Source: an uncultured Clostridia bacterium
GTDB taxonomy: Bacteria > Bacillota > Clostridia > Oscillospirales > Acutalibacteraceae
Length of the DNA stretch: 7,973 bases
Direction of reading: 5' to 3'
Assembly: GCA_945926705.1 (NCBI GenBank)
Contig: CAMEMA010000034.1
Span: 1-7,973, forward strand
This document shows, piece after piece, positions 1 to 5,658 of the stretch. Numbering within the stretch: the stretch's first letter is position 1; every line of letters begins with the position of its first letter. A model generated the notes under the pieces. That model did not search any database and was not told the origin of the DNA. It saw only the letters and a list, made by a program, of their open reading frames with translations. A program made the translations under genes and the position numbers.

Positions 1-54
1 CCTATGACCCCTTGCTTGTAAGGCAAGTGCTCTAACCAACTGAGCTATGCTCCC
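1..54 (-). tRNA. tRNA-Val (anticodon TAC), 3' part cut by the window edge
   Basis: Read on the minus strand, the sequence gives an acceptor 5' arm GGGAGCA, a D arm GCTC/GAGC with loop AGTTGGTTA, and an anticodon stem CTTGC/GCAAG around the loop CTTACAA. The anticodon is therefore TAC (plus-strand 18-20), which reads valine codons. A variable loop GGGTC and the 5' side of the T stem (ATAGG) follow, and then the window ends. The T loop, the 3' acceptor arm and any encoded CCA lie outside. The gene has a near-consensus promoter at 146-174. Confidence 0.93.
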
Positions 55-145
55 TAAAATTGCTCCAAAATCATATACAATGACTTGACTTTAAAGCTCC
101 TGATGTTTACTCGCCTAAAAGCAACCCACTCACATCAACAATTAG

Positions 146-174
146 ATGATATCATTTTGTAAAACATATGTCAA
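146..174 (-). promoter_or_regulatory. Sigma-A-type promoter for tRNA-Val
   Basis: On the minus strand the -35 box TTGACA (174-169) is separated by exactly 17 bases from a -10 box TATCAT (151-146). Transcription should start near 139, leaving a leader of about 85 bases before the tRNA at 54. The leader contains a short dyad, TGATGT/ACATCA (137-132 and 106-101), with a large loop, and is otherwise unremarkable. I see no better promoter closer to the tRNA. Confidence 0.75.
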
Positions 175-185
175 GCATTTATTTT

Positions 186-203
186 GAAAACTTTGAAGTT
201 TTC
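186..203 (-). other. AT-rich hairpin downstream of the dnaI-like gene
   Basis: GAAAACT and AGTTTTC form a perfect 7-bp dyad around a 4-base loop, between the dnaI-like stop (258) and the tRNA-Val promoter. On the minus strand it is followed by AAAAT rather than a T tract, so it is not a canonical intrinsic terminator. It may act as a weak 3' end for the dnaD/dnaI transcript. Otherwise that transcript may run on into the tRNA-Val unit. Confidence 0.35.
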
Positions 204-257
204 TCATTATAATTAAAGCTAAATAAATTTTATTTTTTGTTAAATTTGCAAAGTCCA

Positions 258-1250
258 TTATTTTCTTCTAATTTCCATAAGCTTTTGGCGAACATCGGTT
301 CCTAAAAACTCCAAACGTACGTTATTACCTATAATCCTTGAAACCATACGCTGGCTATAATACTTTTCCAATTCACGCATAGAAAGGTTTGTACTGATTA
401 TAGTAGGCTTTCTTCGCATAATTCTGGAATTTATAACATTATAAATCGCCGAACTTGAAAAAGATGTTGAATATTCAGTTCCCAAATCATCAATAATCAG
501 TAGATCACATTCGGAATAGTACTTTTCGCTTGGATTATAATCAAAAAAACCTTTAAATTTCCCCTTTTCCATATTTGAAATCATATTTTGAGTGGAACTA
601 TAAATTACTCCAAATCCCTTTTCTATAGCTTCCTTTGCTATAGCTAAAGACAGATGAGTTTTTCCAAGACCTGTATTTCCCGTCATTAAAAGACTTGGTG
701 AGTCTTTCTTAAAATTTGCAGCATATTTTTTACAAAAACTCAAAATAAGTGATATTCTTTTTCTAGGACTTTGCTCTCCGTTTTGAGAAGGATAATCTGA
801 ATAATAATCAAGTGAAAAGTTTTCAAATGTCGATACATCCAACGGAGATAAGTCATTCAACCTATCATATGCTTCTTTTTTGAGCATATCTTTCATACAA
901 TTACACATTATACCGTCAATAAATCCTTCATCTAGACATTTGTCACAATTGTATTTAATTTCAAGATAATCTTCCGGAAGGTTCACACTTTTTAAAATAT
1001 CAGATAATTTTTTTCTCAAAATCTTATTTTTTTCTCTGAGCTTGTAAAGTTCATAAGAAGAATCGGAACCTTTTAAAATTGCTTTTGCAACTTCAATCGA
1101 GGTCAATGAAAGCTCTTTTTCTATTTTTTGAGCTTCAGGAAAACGCTTATAAAAAATTCTCTTTTTTTCGTTCATTTCATCCCACGATTTATTTCTTATT
1201 CTATAAAGTTTTCGCTGTACTTCGTCATAAATTTCTTTACTGTATCCCAA
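258..1250 (-). CDS. dnaI: DnaI/DnaC-like replicative helicase loader (AAA+ ATPase)
   Basis: This 330-residue AAA+ ATPase belongs to the DnaI/DnaC/IstB family, which loads the replicative helicase DnaB/DnaC at origins and stalled forks. Visible motifs are Walker A GNTGLGKT (191-198), Walker B LLIIDDLG (250-257), a sensor-1-like STN (286-288) and arginine-finger candidates in the RMVSRI segment (301-306). The N-terminal third is charged and helical. It ends in four cysteines (102, 105, 116, 118; C-X2-C-X10-C-X-C) that resemble the zinc-binding helicase-interaction domain of DnaI. Length and layout fit the family. The start is TTG, supported by an AGAGGGG Shine-Dalgarno (1262-1256) 5 bases upstream; the next Met is residue 26. 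It lies 15 bases after the dnaD-like gene, so the two are almost certainly cotranscribed. IstB transposition helpers share the fold, but no transposase is present. The role is inferred from family and context. Confidence 0.9.
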   Translation of the reverse strand: MGYSKEIYDEVQRKLYRIRNKSWDEMNEKKRIFYKRFPEAQKIEKELSLTSIEVAKAILKGSDSSYELYKLREKNKILRKKLSDILKSVNLPEDYLEIKYNCDKCLDEGFIDGIMCNCMKDMLKKEAYDRLNDLSPLDVSTFENFSLDYYSDYPSQNGEQSPRKRISLILSFCKKYAANFKKDSPSLLMTGNTGLGKTHLSLAIAKEAIEKGFGVIYSSTQNMISNMEKGKFKGFFDYNPSEKYYSECDLLIIDDLGTEYSTSFSSSAIYNVINSRIMRRKPTIISTNLSMRELEKYYSQRMVSRIIGNNVRLEFLGTDVRQKLMEIRRK

Positions 1251-1265
1251 TTTATCCCCTCTTTT

Positions 1266-2219
1266 CTAAATATGGTCAAAAATATTATATTTTTCATATT
1301 CATCTAAGTTGTATGAAGGTCTTTCTGATTCTTTAGAATATCTCTTTTTACGCACGGTGTTTTCAGATATTGCCTGTTCTATAGTACGTATTCCCTGATG
1401 ATTCCAACGCCTTATTATACTATCCATATACTTTAAAATGTACTTTCCATTTGAATTTACACATCTGTCGTAGGATTCCTTTATCATTTCATCTGAATAC
1501 TTCCACTCACCAAACCATCGATTAACGGCCTCTTCTTCGCATTTTGTAGGAGCACGATGCTCTATTCCTATAATATTTTCAAATCTTTTCCACAAAGCGT
1601 GTGTATTACGAAGTTGTATAATTTTTTTTTCTGCTTTTTCAATATTGTCTATTCCTTCTCTCGCCCAACTCGACCCTACTTTTTCTATGTATTTCATCCC
1701 ACATTTTCCTACACTTACAGAATACTGAAGAAGCATTAAAATCACATCGGCAGGAAGACCATCATTGTCGTGGAGCATCAATAAAACAGCACTATCTGCA
1801 CCAGAAAGAGGACGCCCAAGAATTAACTCAGCTTCCTGCATGAGTAAATTTATGTCTTTAGATGACTGTATTCGATTGGCAATATACAAACTTCCGGGAC
1901 GATTATACCTAACAGTATGTTGAATCGTAGATTTTTGGGCACTCTCATTTGTATCAAGATCTATCTTAGCATTTAAATTTTTATCAATTTCTATGTATCC
2001 CTCATTTTTCCAATAATTTATGCTTTGAATTACTTCGGGTTCTGAGCAATTTAAACTTTGAGAGATTTCCTCTTCATTCACAATTTTCCCGGAATTACAA
2101 AGTAAGTATAAAATCACCTTTAATTGAACTTCATTTGATTTATTAAGATAGTTTTCGACTATATCCGACGGAATCGCAAAAACCTTGTTCCATTTTCCCA
2201 TATTAATCTTACAGTTCAC
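1266..2219 (-). CDS. DnaD-domain replication initiation/restart protein with two DnaB_2-type domains
   Basis: A 317-residue cytoplasmic protein of the DnaD/DnaB_2 family, which remodels DNA and recruits the helicase and its loader during replication initiation and PriA-dependent restart. The N-terminal ~80 residues look like a winged-helix domain. Two copies of the YxxxxxxxWxxxGI signature follow: YIEKVGSSWAREGI (177-190) and YMDSIIRRWNHQGI (264-277), so the protein carries tandem DnaD-like domains. It is followed at 15 bases by the DnaI-like loader, the pairing expected for helicase loading. The start is GTG at 2219, with an AGAGGG Shine-Dalgarno (2231-2226) 6 bases upstream. The frame stays open to an ATG at 2294, but that ATG lacks a ribosome binding site. 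The extra 25 codons also overlap a strong promoter (2253-2281), so I reject the longer form. Family assignment is firm; the exact initiator role is inference. Confidence 0.88.
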   Translation of the reverse strand: MNCKINMGKWNKVFAIPSDIVENYLNKSNEVQLKVILYLLCNSGKIVNEEEISQSLNCSEPEVIQSINYWKNEGYIEIDKNLNAKIDLDTNESAQKSTIQHTVRYNRPGSLYIANRIQSSKDINLLMQEAELILGRPLSGADSAVLLMLHDNDGLPADVILMLLQYSVSVGKCGMKYIEKVGSSWAREGIDNIEKAEKKIIQLRNTHALWKRFENIIGIEHRAPTKCEEEAVNRWFGEWKYSDEMIKESYDRCVNSNGKYILKYMDSIIRRWNHQGIRTIEQAISENTVRKKRYSKESERPSYNLDEYEKYNIFDHI

Positions 2220-2225
2220 TGATTT

Positions 2226-2231
2226 CCCTCT
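2226..2231 (-). promoter_or_regulatory. Ribosome binding site deciding the dnaD-like GTG start
   Basis: AGAGGG on the minus strand lies 6 bases before GTG (2219-2217). The upstream in-frame ATG at 2294 is preceded only by AT-rich sequence with no purine-rich Shine-Dalgarno. This site therefore favours the GTG start. Confidence 0.75.
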
Positions 2232-2252
2232 AAACATCATGATATAACATAA

Positions 2253-2281
2253 ATTATATCTTATTAATCGAGCTATATCAA
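2253..2281 (-). promoter_or_regulatory. Sigma-A-type promoter of the dnaD-dnaI operon
   Basis: The -35 box TTGATA (2281-2276), a 17-base spacer and a perfect -10 TATAAT (2258-2253) lie on the minus strand. Initiation near 2246 would give a leader of about 27 bases containing the AGAGGG site before the GTG start. The promoter lies just downstream of the HU terminator, so dnaD-dnaI is a transcription unit separate from HU. Confidence 0.8.
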
Positions 2282-2321
2282 ATTGGAAACTCATTTATAA
2301 ATAATTATTTTATATACCAAT

Positions 2322-2358
2322 AAAAAAGATTTCGGAAAGCCGCTCAAGCTTACCGAAA
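2322..2358 (-). terminator. Intrinsic terminator of the HU gene
   Basis: On the minus strand TTTCGG pairs with CCGAAA and, after one T-T mismatch, AAGC pairs with GCTT, closing a 7-base loop. The hairpin is followed by TCTTTTTTATT. It begins about 20 bases after the HU stop codon, a textbook position. Confidence 0.9.
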
Positions 2359-2379
2359 ATTTTTCCCAATAAATAATTT

Positions 2380-2652
2380 TTAATTTACAGCATCTTTAAG
2401 AGCTTTACCTGCTTTAAAAGCGGGCGTAGTAGATGCGGGAATTTTAATTGGTTCTCCCGTACGTGGGTCACGTCCTGTACGTTCTGCACGTTCACGAGTT
2501 TCAAAAGTTCCGAATCCAACCAACTGAACCTTTTCTTTATCGGCAAGAGTTTCCGTTACTGTGTCGATAAAAGCACTCAGTGCCTTTTCGGCATCCTTTT
2601 TGGTAAGTTCGCTCTTTTCCGAAATTTTTGCTACGAGTTCGGTTCTGTTCAT
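2380..2652 (-). CDS. hup: HU-family DNA-binding protein
   Basis: This is a 90-residue histone-like HU protein, a dimeric nucleoid protein that bends and compacts DNA and assists replication, recombination and repair. The length is exactly typical. Diagnostic features are the N-terminal helical dimerisation region (1-40), the VGFGTF turn (45-50), and the basic beta-arm around [12 protein letters not shown] (58-69). The arm includes Pro63, which sits at the DNA-intercalating tip position. The C-terminal [13 protein letters not shown] helix is also present. It starts at ATG (2652), with GGAGG (2667-2663) 10 bases upstream, a slightly long spacing. It has its own promoter and terminator and so is monocistronic. 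The 5' leader (about 84 bases) holds two hairpins and an inverted repeat lies upstream of the promoter, hinting at controlled expression. Identification is secure; HU versus IHF is settled by the typical Firmicute HU sequence. Confidence 0.97.
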   Translation of the reverse strand: MNRTELVAKISEKSELTKKDAEKALSAFIDTVTETLADKEKVQLVGFGTFETRERAERTGRDPRTGEPIKIPASTTPAFKAGKALKDAVN

Positions 2653-2676
2653 AAATTTATAACCTCCGTGTTTTTT

Positions 2677-2693
2677 GGTGTTAATCCAACACC
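2677..2693 (-). promoter_or_regulatory. Hairpin in the HU 5' leader
   Basis: GGTGTT and AACACC form a perfect 6-bp stem with a 5-base loop. It ends 9 bases before the GGAGG ribosome binding site of the HU gene. On the transcript it is followed by AAAAAAC rather than a U tract, so it is not a terminator. A role in mRNA stability or translation control is possible but inferred. Confidence 0.5.
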
Positions 2694-2700
2694 ATTACTG

Positions 2701-2739
2701 CATTGCCGGGAACCACAAAATTTACTCTTAACCGGCATG
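2701..2739 (-). promoter_or_regulatory. Possible 5'-end stem-loop of the HU transcript
   Basis: GCCGG (2736-2732) and CCGGC (2709-2705) on the minus strand are complementary. The stem extends by ATG/CAT after a one-base bulge. The predicted transcription start is near 2736, so part of this stem would be the very 5' end of the mRNA. Structures like this commonly protect transcripts from decay. The loop is large, about 22 bases, which lowers confidence. Confidence 0.4.
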
Positions 2740-2742
2740 TAA

Positions 2743-2771
2743 ATATTACTATACTTTATCTTTATTTTCAA
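2743..2771 (-). promoter_or_regulatory. Probable promoter of the HU gene
   Basis: On the minus strand TTGAAA (2771-2766), 17 bases and TAATAT (2748-2743) form the best sigma-A-like pair upstream of HU. The -10 matches consensus at four of six positions. An overlapping TATAGT is too close to the -35 (12 bases) to pair with it. Transcription would begin near 2736. Confidence 0.55.
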
Positions 2772-2778
2772 GCGATAT

Positions 2779-2815
2779 TTTATACAAAAACTCGTCATTG
2801 AATGTTTTGTATAAA
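2779..2815. repeat. Perfect 11-bp inverted repeat upstream of the HU promoter
   Basis: TTTATACAAAA (2779-2789) and its exact reverse complement TTTTGTATAAA (2805-2815) flank a 15-base spacer. The arms are 26 bases centre to centre, and the repeat ends 7 bases upstream of the HU -35 box. It has no T tract in either direction, so it is a poor terminator. It could be an operator for a dimeric regulator or a degenerate transcript end. Confidence 0.6.
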
Positions 2816-2958
2816 TCATAAGGTACATTTCCCTCATCTACATTTATAAGATGCAATACCTATGTTAACGAAAACAATAAATCTCTCAGCTCTTTTCGTA
2901 GTCATTTAGGCGACTGTTTAACATTAAAATTTCAAGATACTCAAGTCTCTAAAATATC

Positions 2959-3252
2959 TCATTTAAAGCATTTTTTGCATAAAAAGCTGATATCTTCTCT
3001 TGTATCTCTTCCTGGAACTTTTTCTGCGCTGCCATGAAAAGTCAATGGCAAAGTTATGTAATTAAGCGTTTCTTTAATCATATTGCCATCGCTAAAATCA
3101 ATTGCTTCTACAGCTTTTCTACAGCTTAATATTATTTTGCAATTAAGTTCGACCTTATAGCTGATATACGTTTGAACTGACCCCTTGGGAGAACGAAAAA
3201 TATTTAAAATATTTAATAAATTCTGAATTTGGCATTTACTTGCATAAACCAA
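2959..3252 (-). CDS. Unrecognised small open reading frame, doubtful
   Basis: This 97-codon frame starts at TTG (3252), directly after an in-frame stop, with no visible Shine-Dalgarno. It begins 45 bases after the flippase stop, and I see no terminator between them, so it could be a read-through second cistron. The predicted product has five cysteines, including a C-terminal CKKC, and no signal peptide, membrane segment or motif that I recognise. No better start with a ribosome binding site is present; the only internal ATG is in the second half. An exact 11-bp tandem duplication (3106-3127) lies inside the frame, and removing one copy would bring in a stop. It may be a lineage-specific small protein, a decayed gene, or a chance frame. 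The rest of the 2838-3297 stretch holds nothing else I can support. Confidence 0.27.
   Translation of the reverse strand: MVYASKCQIQNLLNILNIFRSPKGSVQTYISYKVELNCKIILSCRKAVEAIDFSDGNMIKETLNYITLPLTFHGSAEKVPGRDTREDISFLCKKCFK
3106..3127. repeat. 11-bp tandem duplication
   Basis: TTCTACAGCTT occurs twice back to back without mismatch (3106-3116 and 3117-3127). Eleven is not a multiple of three, so a gain or loss would shift any reading frame through it. Confidence 0.85.
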
Positions 3253-3297
3253 TTACATTTCAAATGATATATGGAAAATAGTCTGATTCGTACCGTA

Positions 3298-5082
3298 TTA
3301 ACCCAATAAACGATATTTTTCAAGTACTTTAACAATTTTTTTACATCCAGGAACTGTCGATAAATCTGAGTAAGTCAGACACCGTGAAAGCAAAACAGCT
3401 GTTACATACACAAATCCAGCAATTACAATTGACAATATTGTAGAAATTTTATAATCTATAATTTTCTGAAAAAATCCGTGCGACGAATACGCTGCGGCAA
3501 TGCACATAATTCCACATATAAAAGGTTTTATGAAAATTGACATCCAATTTAAACTCATTTTAGTTTCTCTGCAAAGTAAAATAATGCTGGAAATGCATAT
3601 AAACAGATAACAAATCAAAGTTCCTATACCGGCTCCTTGTACATTTATCTGCGGTATTCCTACCAAAATATAGTTAAGACCTATTTTTATTAACATACCT
3701 ATAGTAAGAATTTTAAGAGGAAGGTCAGCTCTTCCTACTGCTTGTAGCATACTGCAAAGAGGAGTACTTATTGAAACGAATATTATCGCTATAGCATATA
3801 TACTCATTATTTGTGATGCAATGCATATTTCACCTAATTGACTGCTTTTTCCAAAAGTATTATATATTAAATCCATTATCGGATAAGACATAACTGACAT
3901 CCCTAAACCTACCGGAAAAGAAATAATGGTTGTCATTTTCAAAATAGTTTCTATATTTTTCTTTATTTTATCACTTATTCCATTAATCCAAGCCGCTGTC
4001 ACATTCGGAAGAGCACTTATTGCAAGACCTTGAGTTATCGTAGGCAAAAGCATTGTTATATTATTCATATATACGAAACAACCATTTAAAAATACATGTG
4101 TCGTATCACTTTCTATAGACTGATTCGGAATAAGTCCAGAATACATATTTAAAAGAACATGCGGTACTGTAGACATCAAATCATACAATCTTCTTTGAAC
4201 AAGCATGGCGTCTATTGCACCTGCTAAATTCATAACTATGGCTCCTAAAGCAATAGGTACAGATATATTAAGAAGCGTTTTTATTAAAGTTTTTTTAGGT
4301 CTCGCCTCTTCTGAATTTTCAAGTTCTTCTTCTGTTATTCCGTCTCCCGAAATTTTATACTTTATAAATATATAGAGAAATCCGCACACCGCTCCAAGAG
4401 TAATTCCCAAAACAGCACCTGCAGATGCCCACGGAAGAGTTGCATTGTGAGCAGCAACTTCATTTTCATACGCTATTCCAAATACGGTACCGTGCTTTCT
4501 GTATTCATCCATTCCATATTTAACCGCCGCATAAGCTAATGTCGGACCGAAAACAACCTTTCCTAATGCTTCAACTATTTCCGAAACTGCCGTAGGGATC
4601 ATATTTCTTAAACCTTCGTAGTAACCTTTGTAAATTGAAATTAAACATGCAAAAAATACTGTGGGAGCCAGCATAAACATTGAATAAATAGAATCAGGAG
4701 CATTTGTAAATTTTACATAAGCAAATGAGCCCAATATCATTAAAATAAATCCACTAAGACCTGTAAAAACAAACATTGGAATAGATATTTTATGAATCAT
4801 TTTTACGTCTTTGTATCTTTTAAGTGCCATATTTCCGGAAACCATACGGGAAATAGCTATCGGTAAACCGGCTGTAGCTAAAGCATAAATTGGATTATAT
4901 ATGCTGTAAGCCGAACTGAAATAACCTGAACCCACTCCTTCCAGTATATACGCAAGAGGAATTTTGAAGGCTGCTCCCGCTATTTTCACCAGCAACATTC
5001 CTACCGCCATAATTATTGCTCCAGCAGCAAAAGATTGACTTACTTTTTTTTGTTTTGAAGTTTTTTGATTCACATTTGTCAT
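3298..5082 (-). CDS. SpoVB/MurJ-type polysaccharide or lipid II flippase (MOP superfamily)
   Basis: A 594-residue integral membrane protein of the SpoVB/YtgP/MurJ branch of the MOP exporter superfamily, which flips undecaprenyl-linked precursors such as lipid II outward across the membrane. Hydropathy by eye gives about 14 membrane segments, near residues 18-42, 54-80, 98-124, 132-155, 163-188, 217-243, 270-292, 330-355, 386-408, 420-446, 454-475, 480-504, 514-534 and 547-567. Family signatures include the GxxxxAxxxxKIxGxxFKIPL start and the YKGYYEGLRNMIPTAVSEIVE block (151-171). Three hydrophilic insertions (about 189-216, 244-266 and 297-329) help make it longer than I would expect for the family. 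Start ATG at 5082 has AAGGA (5095-5091) 8 bases upstream. Whether it serves vegetative peptidoglycan, spore cortex or another polymer cannot be decided from sequence. No glycosyltransferase or sporulation gene is adjacent. Confidence 0.88.
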   Translation of the reverse strand: MTNVNQKTSKQKKVSQSFAAGAIIMAVGMLLVKIAGAAFKIPLAYILEGVGSGYFSSAYSIYNPIYALATAGLPIAISRMVSGNMALKRYKDVKMIHKISIPMFVFTGLSGFILMILGSFAYVKFTNAPDSIYSMFMLAPTVFFACLISIYKGYYEGLRNMIPTAVSEIVEALGKVVFGPTLAYAAVKYGMDEYRKHGTVFGIAYENEVAAHNATLPWASAGAVLGITLGAVCGFLYIFIKYKISGDGITEEELENSEEARPKKTLIKTLLNISVPIALGAIVMNLAGAIDAMLVQRRLYDLMSTVPHVLLNMYSGLIPNQSIESDTTHVFLNGCFVYMNNITMLLPTITQGLAISALPNVTAAWINGISDKIKKNIETILKMTTIISFPVGLGMSVMSYPIMDLIYNTFGKSSQLGEICIASQIMSIYAIAIIFVSISTPLCSMLQAVGRADLPLKILTIGMLIKIGLNYILVGIPQINVQGAGIGTLICYLFICISSIILLCRETKMSLNWMSIFIKPFICGIMCIAAAYSSHGFFQKIIDYKISTILSIVIAGFVYVTAVLLSRCLTYSDLSTVPGCKKIVKVLEKYRLLG

Positions 5083-5122
5083 TATCTTTTTCCTTATCTA
5101 TAAAATTAAAGTTACATTTAGA

Positions 5123-5131
5123 ATTATACCA
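5123..5131 (-). promoter_or_regulatory. Extended -10 promoter element for the flippase gene
   Basis: TGGTATAAT on the minus strand combines an extended -10 TGn with a perfect TATAAT (5128-5123). No good -35 hexamer is visible at 16-18 bases, which is tolerated by extended -10 promoters. Initiation near 5116 would leave a leader of about 33 bases carrying the AAGGA site. The rest of 5132-5281 is very AT-rich, with nothing further I can support. Confidence 0.55.
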
Positions 5132-5281
5132 CATTATATTACAAAACTTATAAATATATGTATTTAACATTAAAAACAATTAGAGACAAAAAATAACTTG
5201 ATAAATTTTAGAATATTTAAATATAAATATCATTAACAAAAATAAATATTACGACAAAAAATAAATTTAAAAATAAAGTTA

Positions 5282-5310
5282 TTGACATGTGTTTTAATTT
5301 GAAATATAAT
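5282..5310 (+). promoter_or_regulatory. Perfect-consensus sigma-A promoter for the CAT tRNA
   Basis: TTGACA (5282-5287), exactly 17 bases and TATAAT (5305-5310) match consensus at every position. The expected start, near 5317, is about 9 bases before the mature tRNA. This is typical of a strongly expressed stable-RNA gene. Confidence 0.9.
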
Positions 5311-5325
5311 TACCAGTGTTCACAG

Positions 5326-5402
5326 GGGCCATTAGCTCAGTTGGTTAGAGCAACCGGCTCATAACCGGTCGGTCCTAGGTTCGAGTCCTAGATGGCCCAC
5401 CA
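5326..5402 (+). tRNA. tRNA with CAT anticodon, probably tRNA-Ile2 (lysidine-modified), alternatively elongator tRNA-Met
   Basis: A complete cloverleaf is visible. The acceptor is GGGCCAT/ATGGCCC, the D stem GCTC/GAGC, the anticodon stem ACCGG/CCGGT around CTCATAA (anticodon CAT at 5360-5362), the variable loop CGGTC, and the T stem CTAGG/CCTAG. A discriminator A and an encoded CCA end the gene. It is not an initiator tRNA, because the first pair G-C is matched and the anticodon stem lacks the GGG/CCC run. C4-G69 and C5-G68 in the acceptor stem match what I recall as TilS determinants. The overall sequence resembles the Bacillus tRNA-Ile2 more than its elongator tRNA-Met. If so, the wobble C is converted to lysidine and the tRNA reads AUA. 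The tRNA call is certain; the Ile2 choice is moderate. Confidence 0.95.
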
Positions 5403-5406
5403 TGAG

Positions 5407-5446
5407 AAAATCCTCGGTTACAATAGTAGCCGGGGATTTTGTATTG
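5407..5446 (+). terminator. Intrinsic terminator of the CAT tRNA
   Basis: A 15-bp stem (5407-5421 with 5426-5440, two G-T wobbles) closes the 4-base loop AATA. The 3' arm ends in GGGGATTTT followed by GTATTG, so the T run is part of the stem base. It begins 5 bases after the encoded CCA. The long paired stem makes the call strong despite the short T tract. Confidence 0.85.
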
Positions 5447-5517
5447 AAACATATTTTTTAAATCTTAGATTGAACTTAATAAGATAAATTATTTACAATT
5501 TCAATTATAAATATCAG

Positions 5518-5545
5518 TTGAATTTTTACTCATTGCCGATATAAT
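5518..5545 (+). promoter_or_regulatory. Candidate upstream promoter of asnB
   Basis: TTGAAT (5518-5523), a 16-base spacer and a perfect TATAAT (5540-5545). Initiation near 5552 would give a leader of about 105 bases before the asnB start. I see no T-box leader elements, such as an AGGGTGGNACC antiterminator sequence, in 5447-5658, so asparagine-tRNA control of that type is not supported. Confidence 0.5.
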
Positions 5546-5554
5546 CAAATTGAT

Positions 5555-5583
5555 TTGTATGTTATTGGTAAGCATGATATAAT
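5555..5583 (+). promoter_or_regulatory. Candidate extended -10 promoter of asnB
   Basis: TGATATAAT (5575-5583) gives an extended -10, with a weak -35 TTGTAT (5555-5560) 17 bases upstream. Initiation near 5590 would place it about 70 bases before the asnB start. This may work alongside or instead of the upstream candidate. Confidence 0.5.
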
Positions 5584-5658
5584 TTATTTATTTGTGATCG
5601 ATTTTGGAAAATATTTAAAAACATGGTAGAGAGCAAAAATCAGGAGGAAAAGATATAT

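Noticed and set aside
1079..1336. Plus-strand open frame antisense to the dnaI-like gene.
   Set aside because: It lies opposite a well-supported gene, and its product is Phe/Leu-rich as expected from reading AT-rich coding DNA backwards. No ribosome binding site is evident.
1557..1739. Plus-strand open frame antisense to the dnaD-like gene.
   Set aside because: A shadow of the real gene, with no supporting start signals.
2649..2837. A 62-codon minus-strand frame whose TGA overlaps the HU start codon, suggesting a coupled small gene.
   Set aside because: It runs through the inverted repeat, the HU promoter and both leader hairpins. Its product resembles no family I know, so the ATGA overlap is most likely chance.
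5153..5160. A CATATATT sequence upstream of the flippase resembling a sporulation sigma-E -10 box.
   Set aside because: No matching -35 is found at the right spacing, and such strings are frequent in AT-rich DNA. It cannot support a sporulation role.
4895..5179. Minus-strand open frame overlapping the start of the flippase in another frame.
   Set aside because: The flippase frame has the ribosome binding site and the membrane protein signature. This frame crosses the promoter region and has no features.
5447..5658. Possible T-box or other amino-acid riboswitch before asnB.
   Set aside because: No T-box conserved sequence and no terminator/antiterminator pair is visible between the tRNA terminator and asnB.
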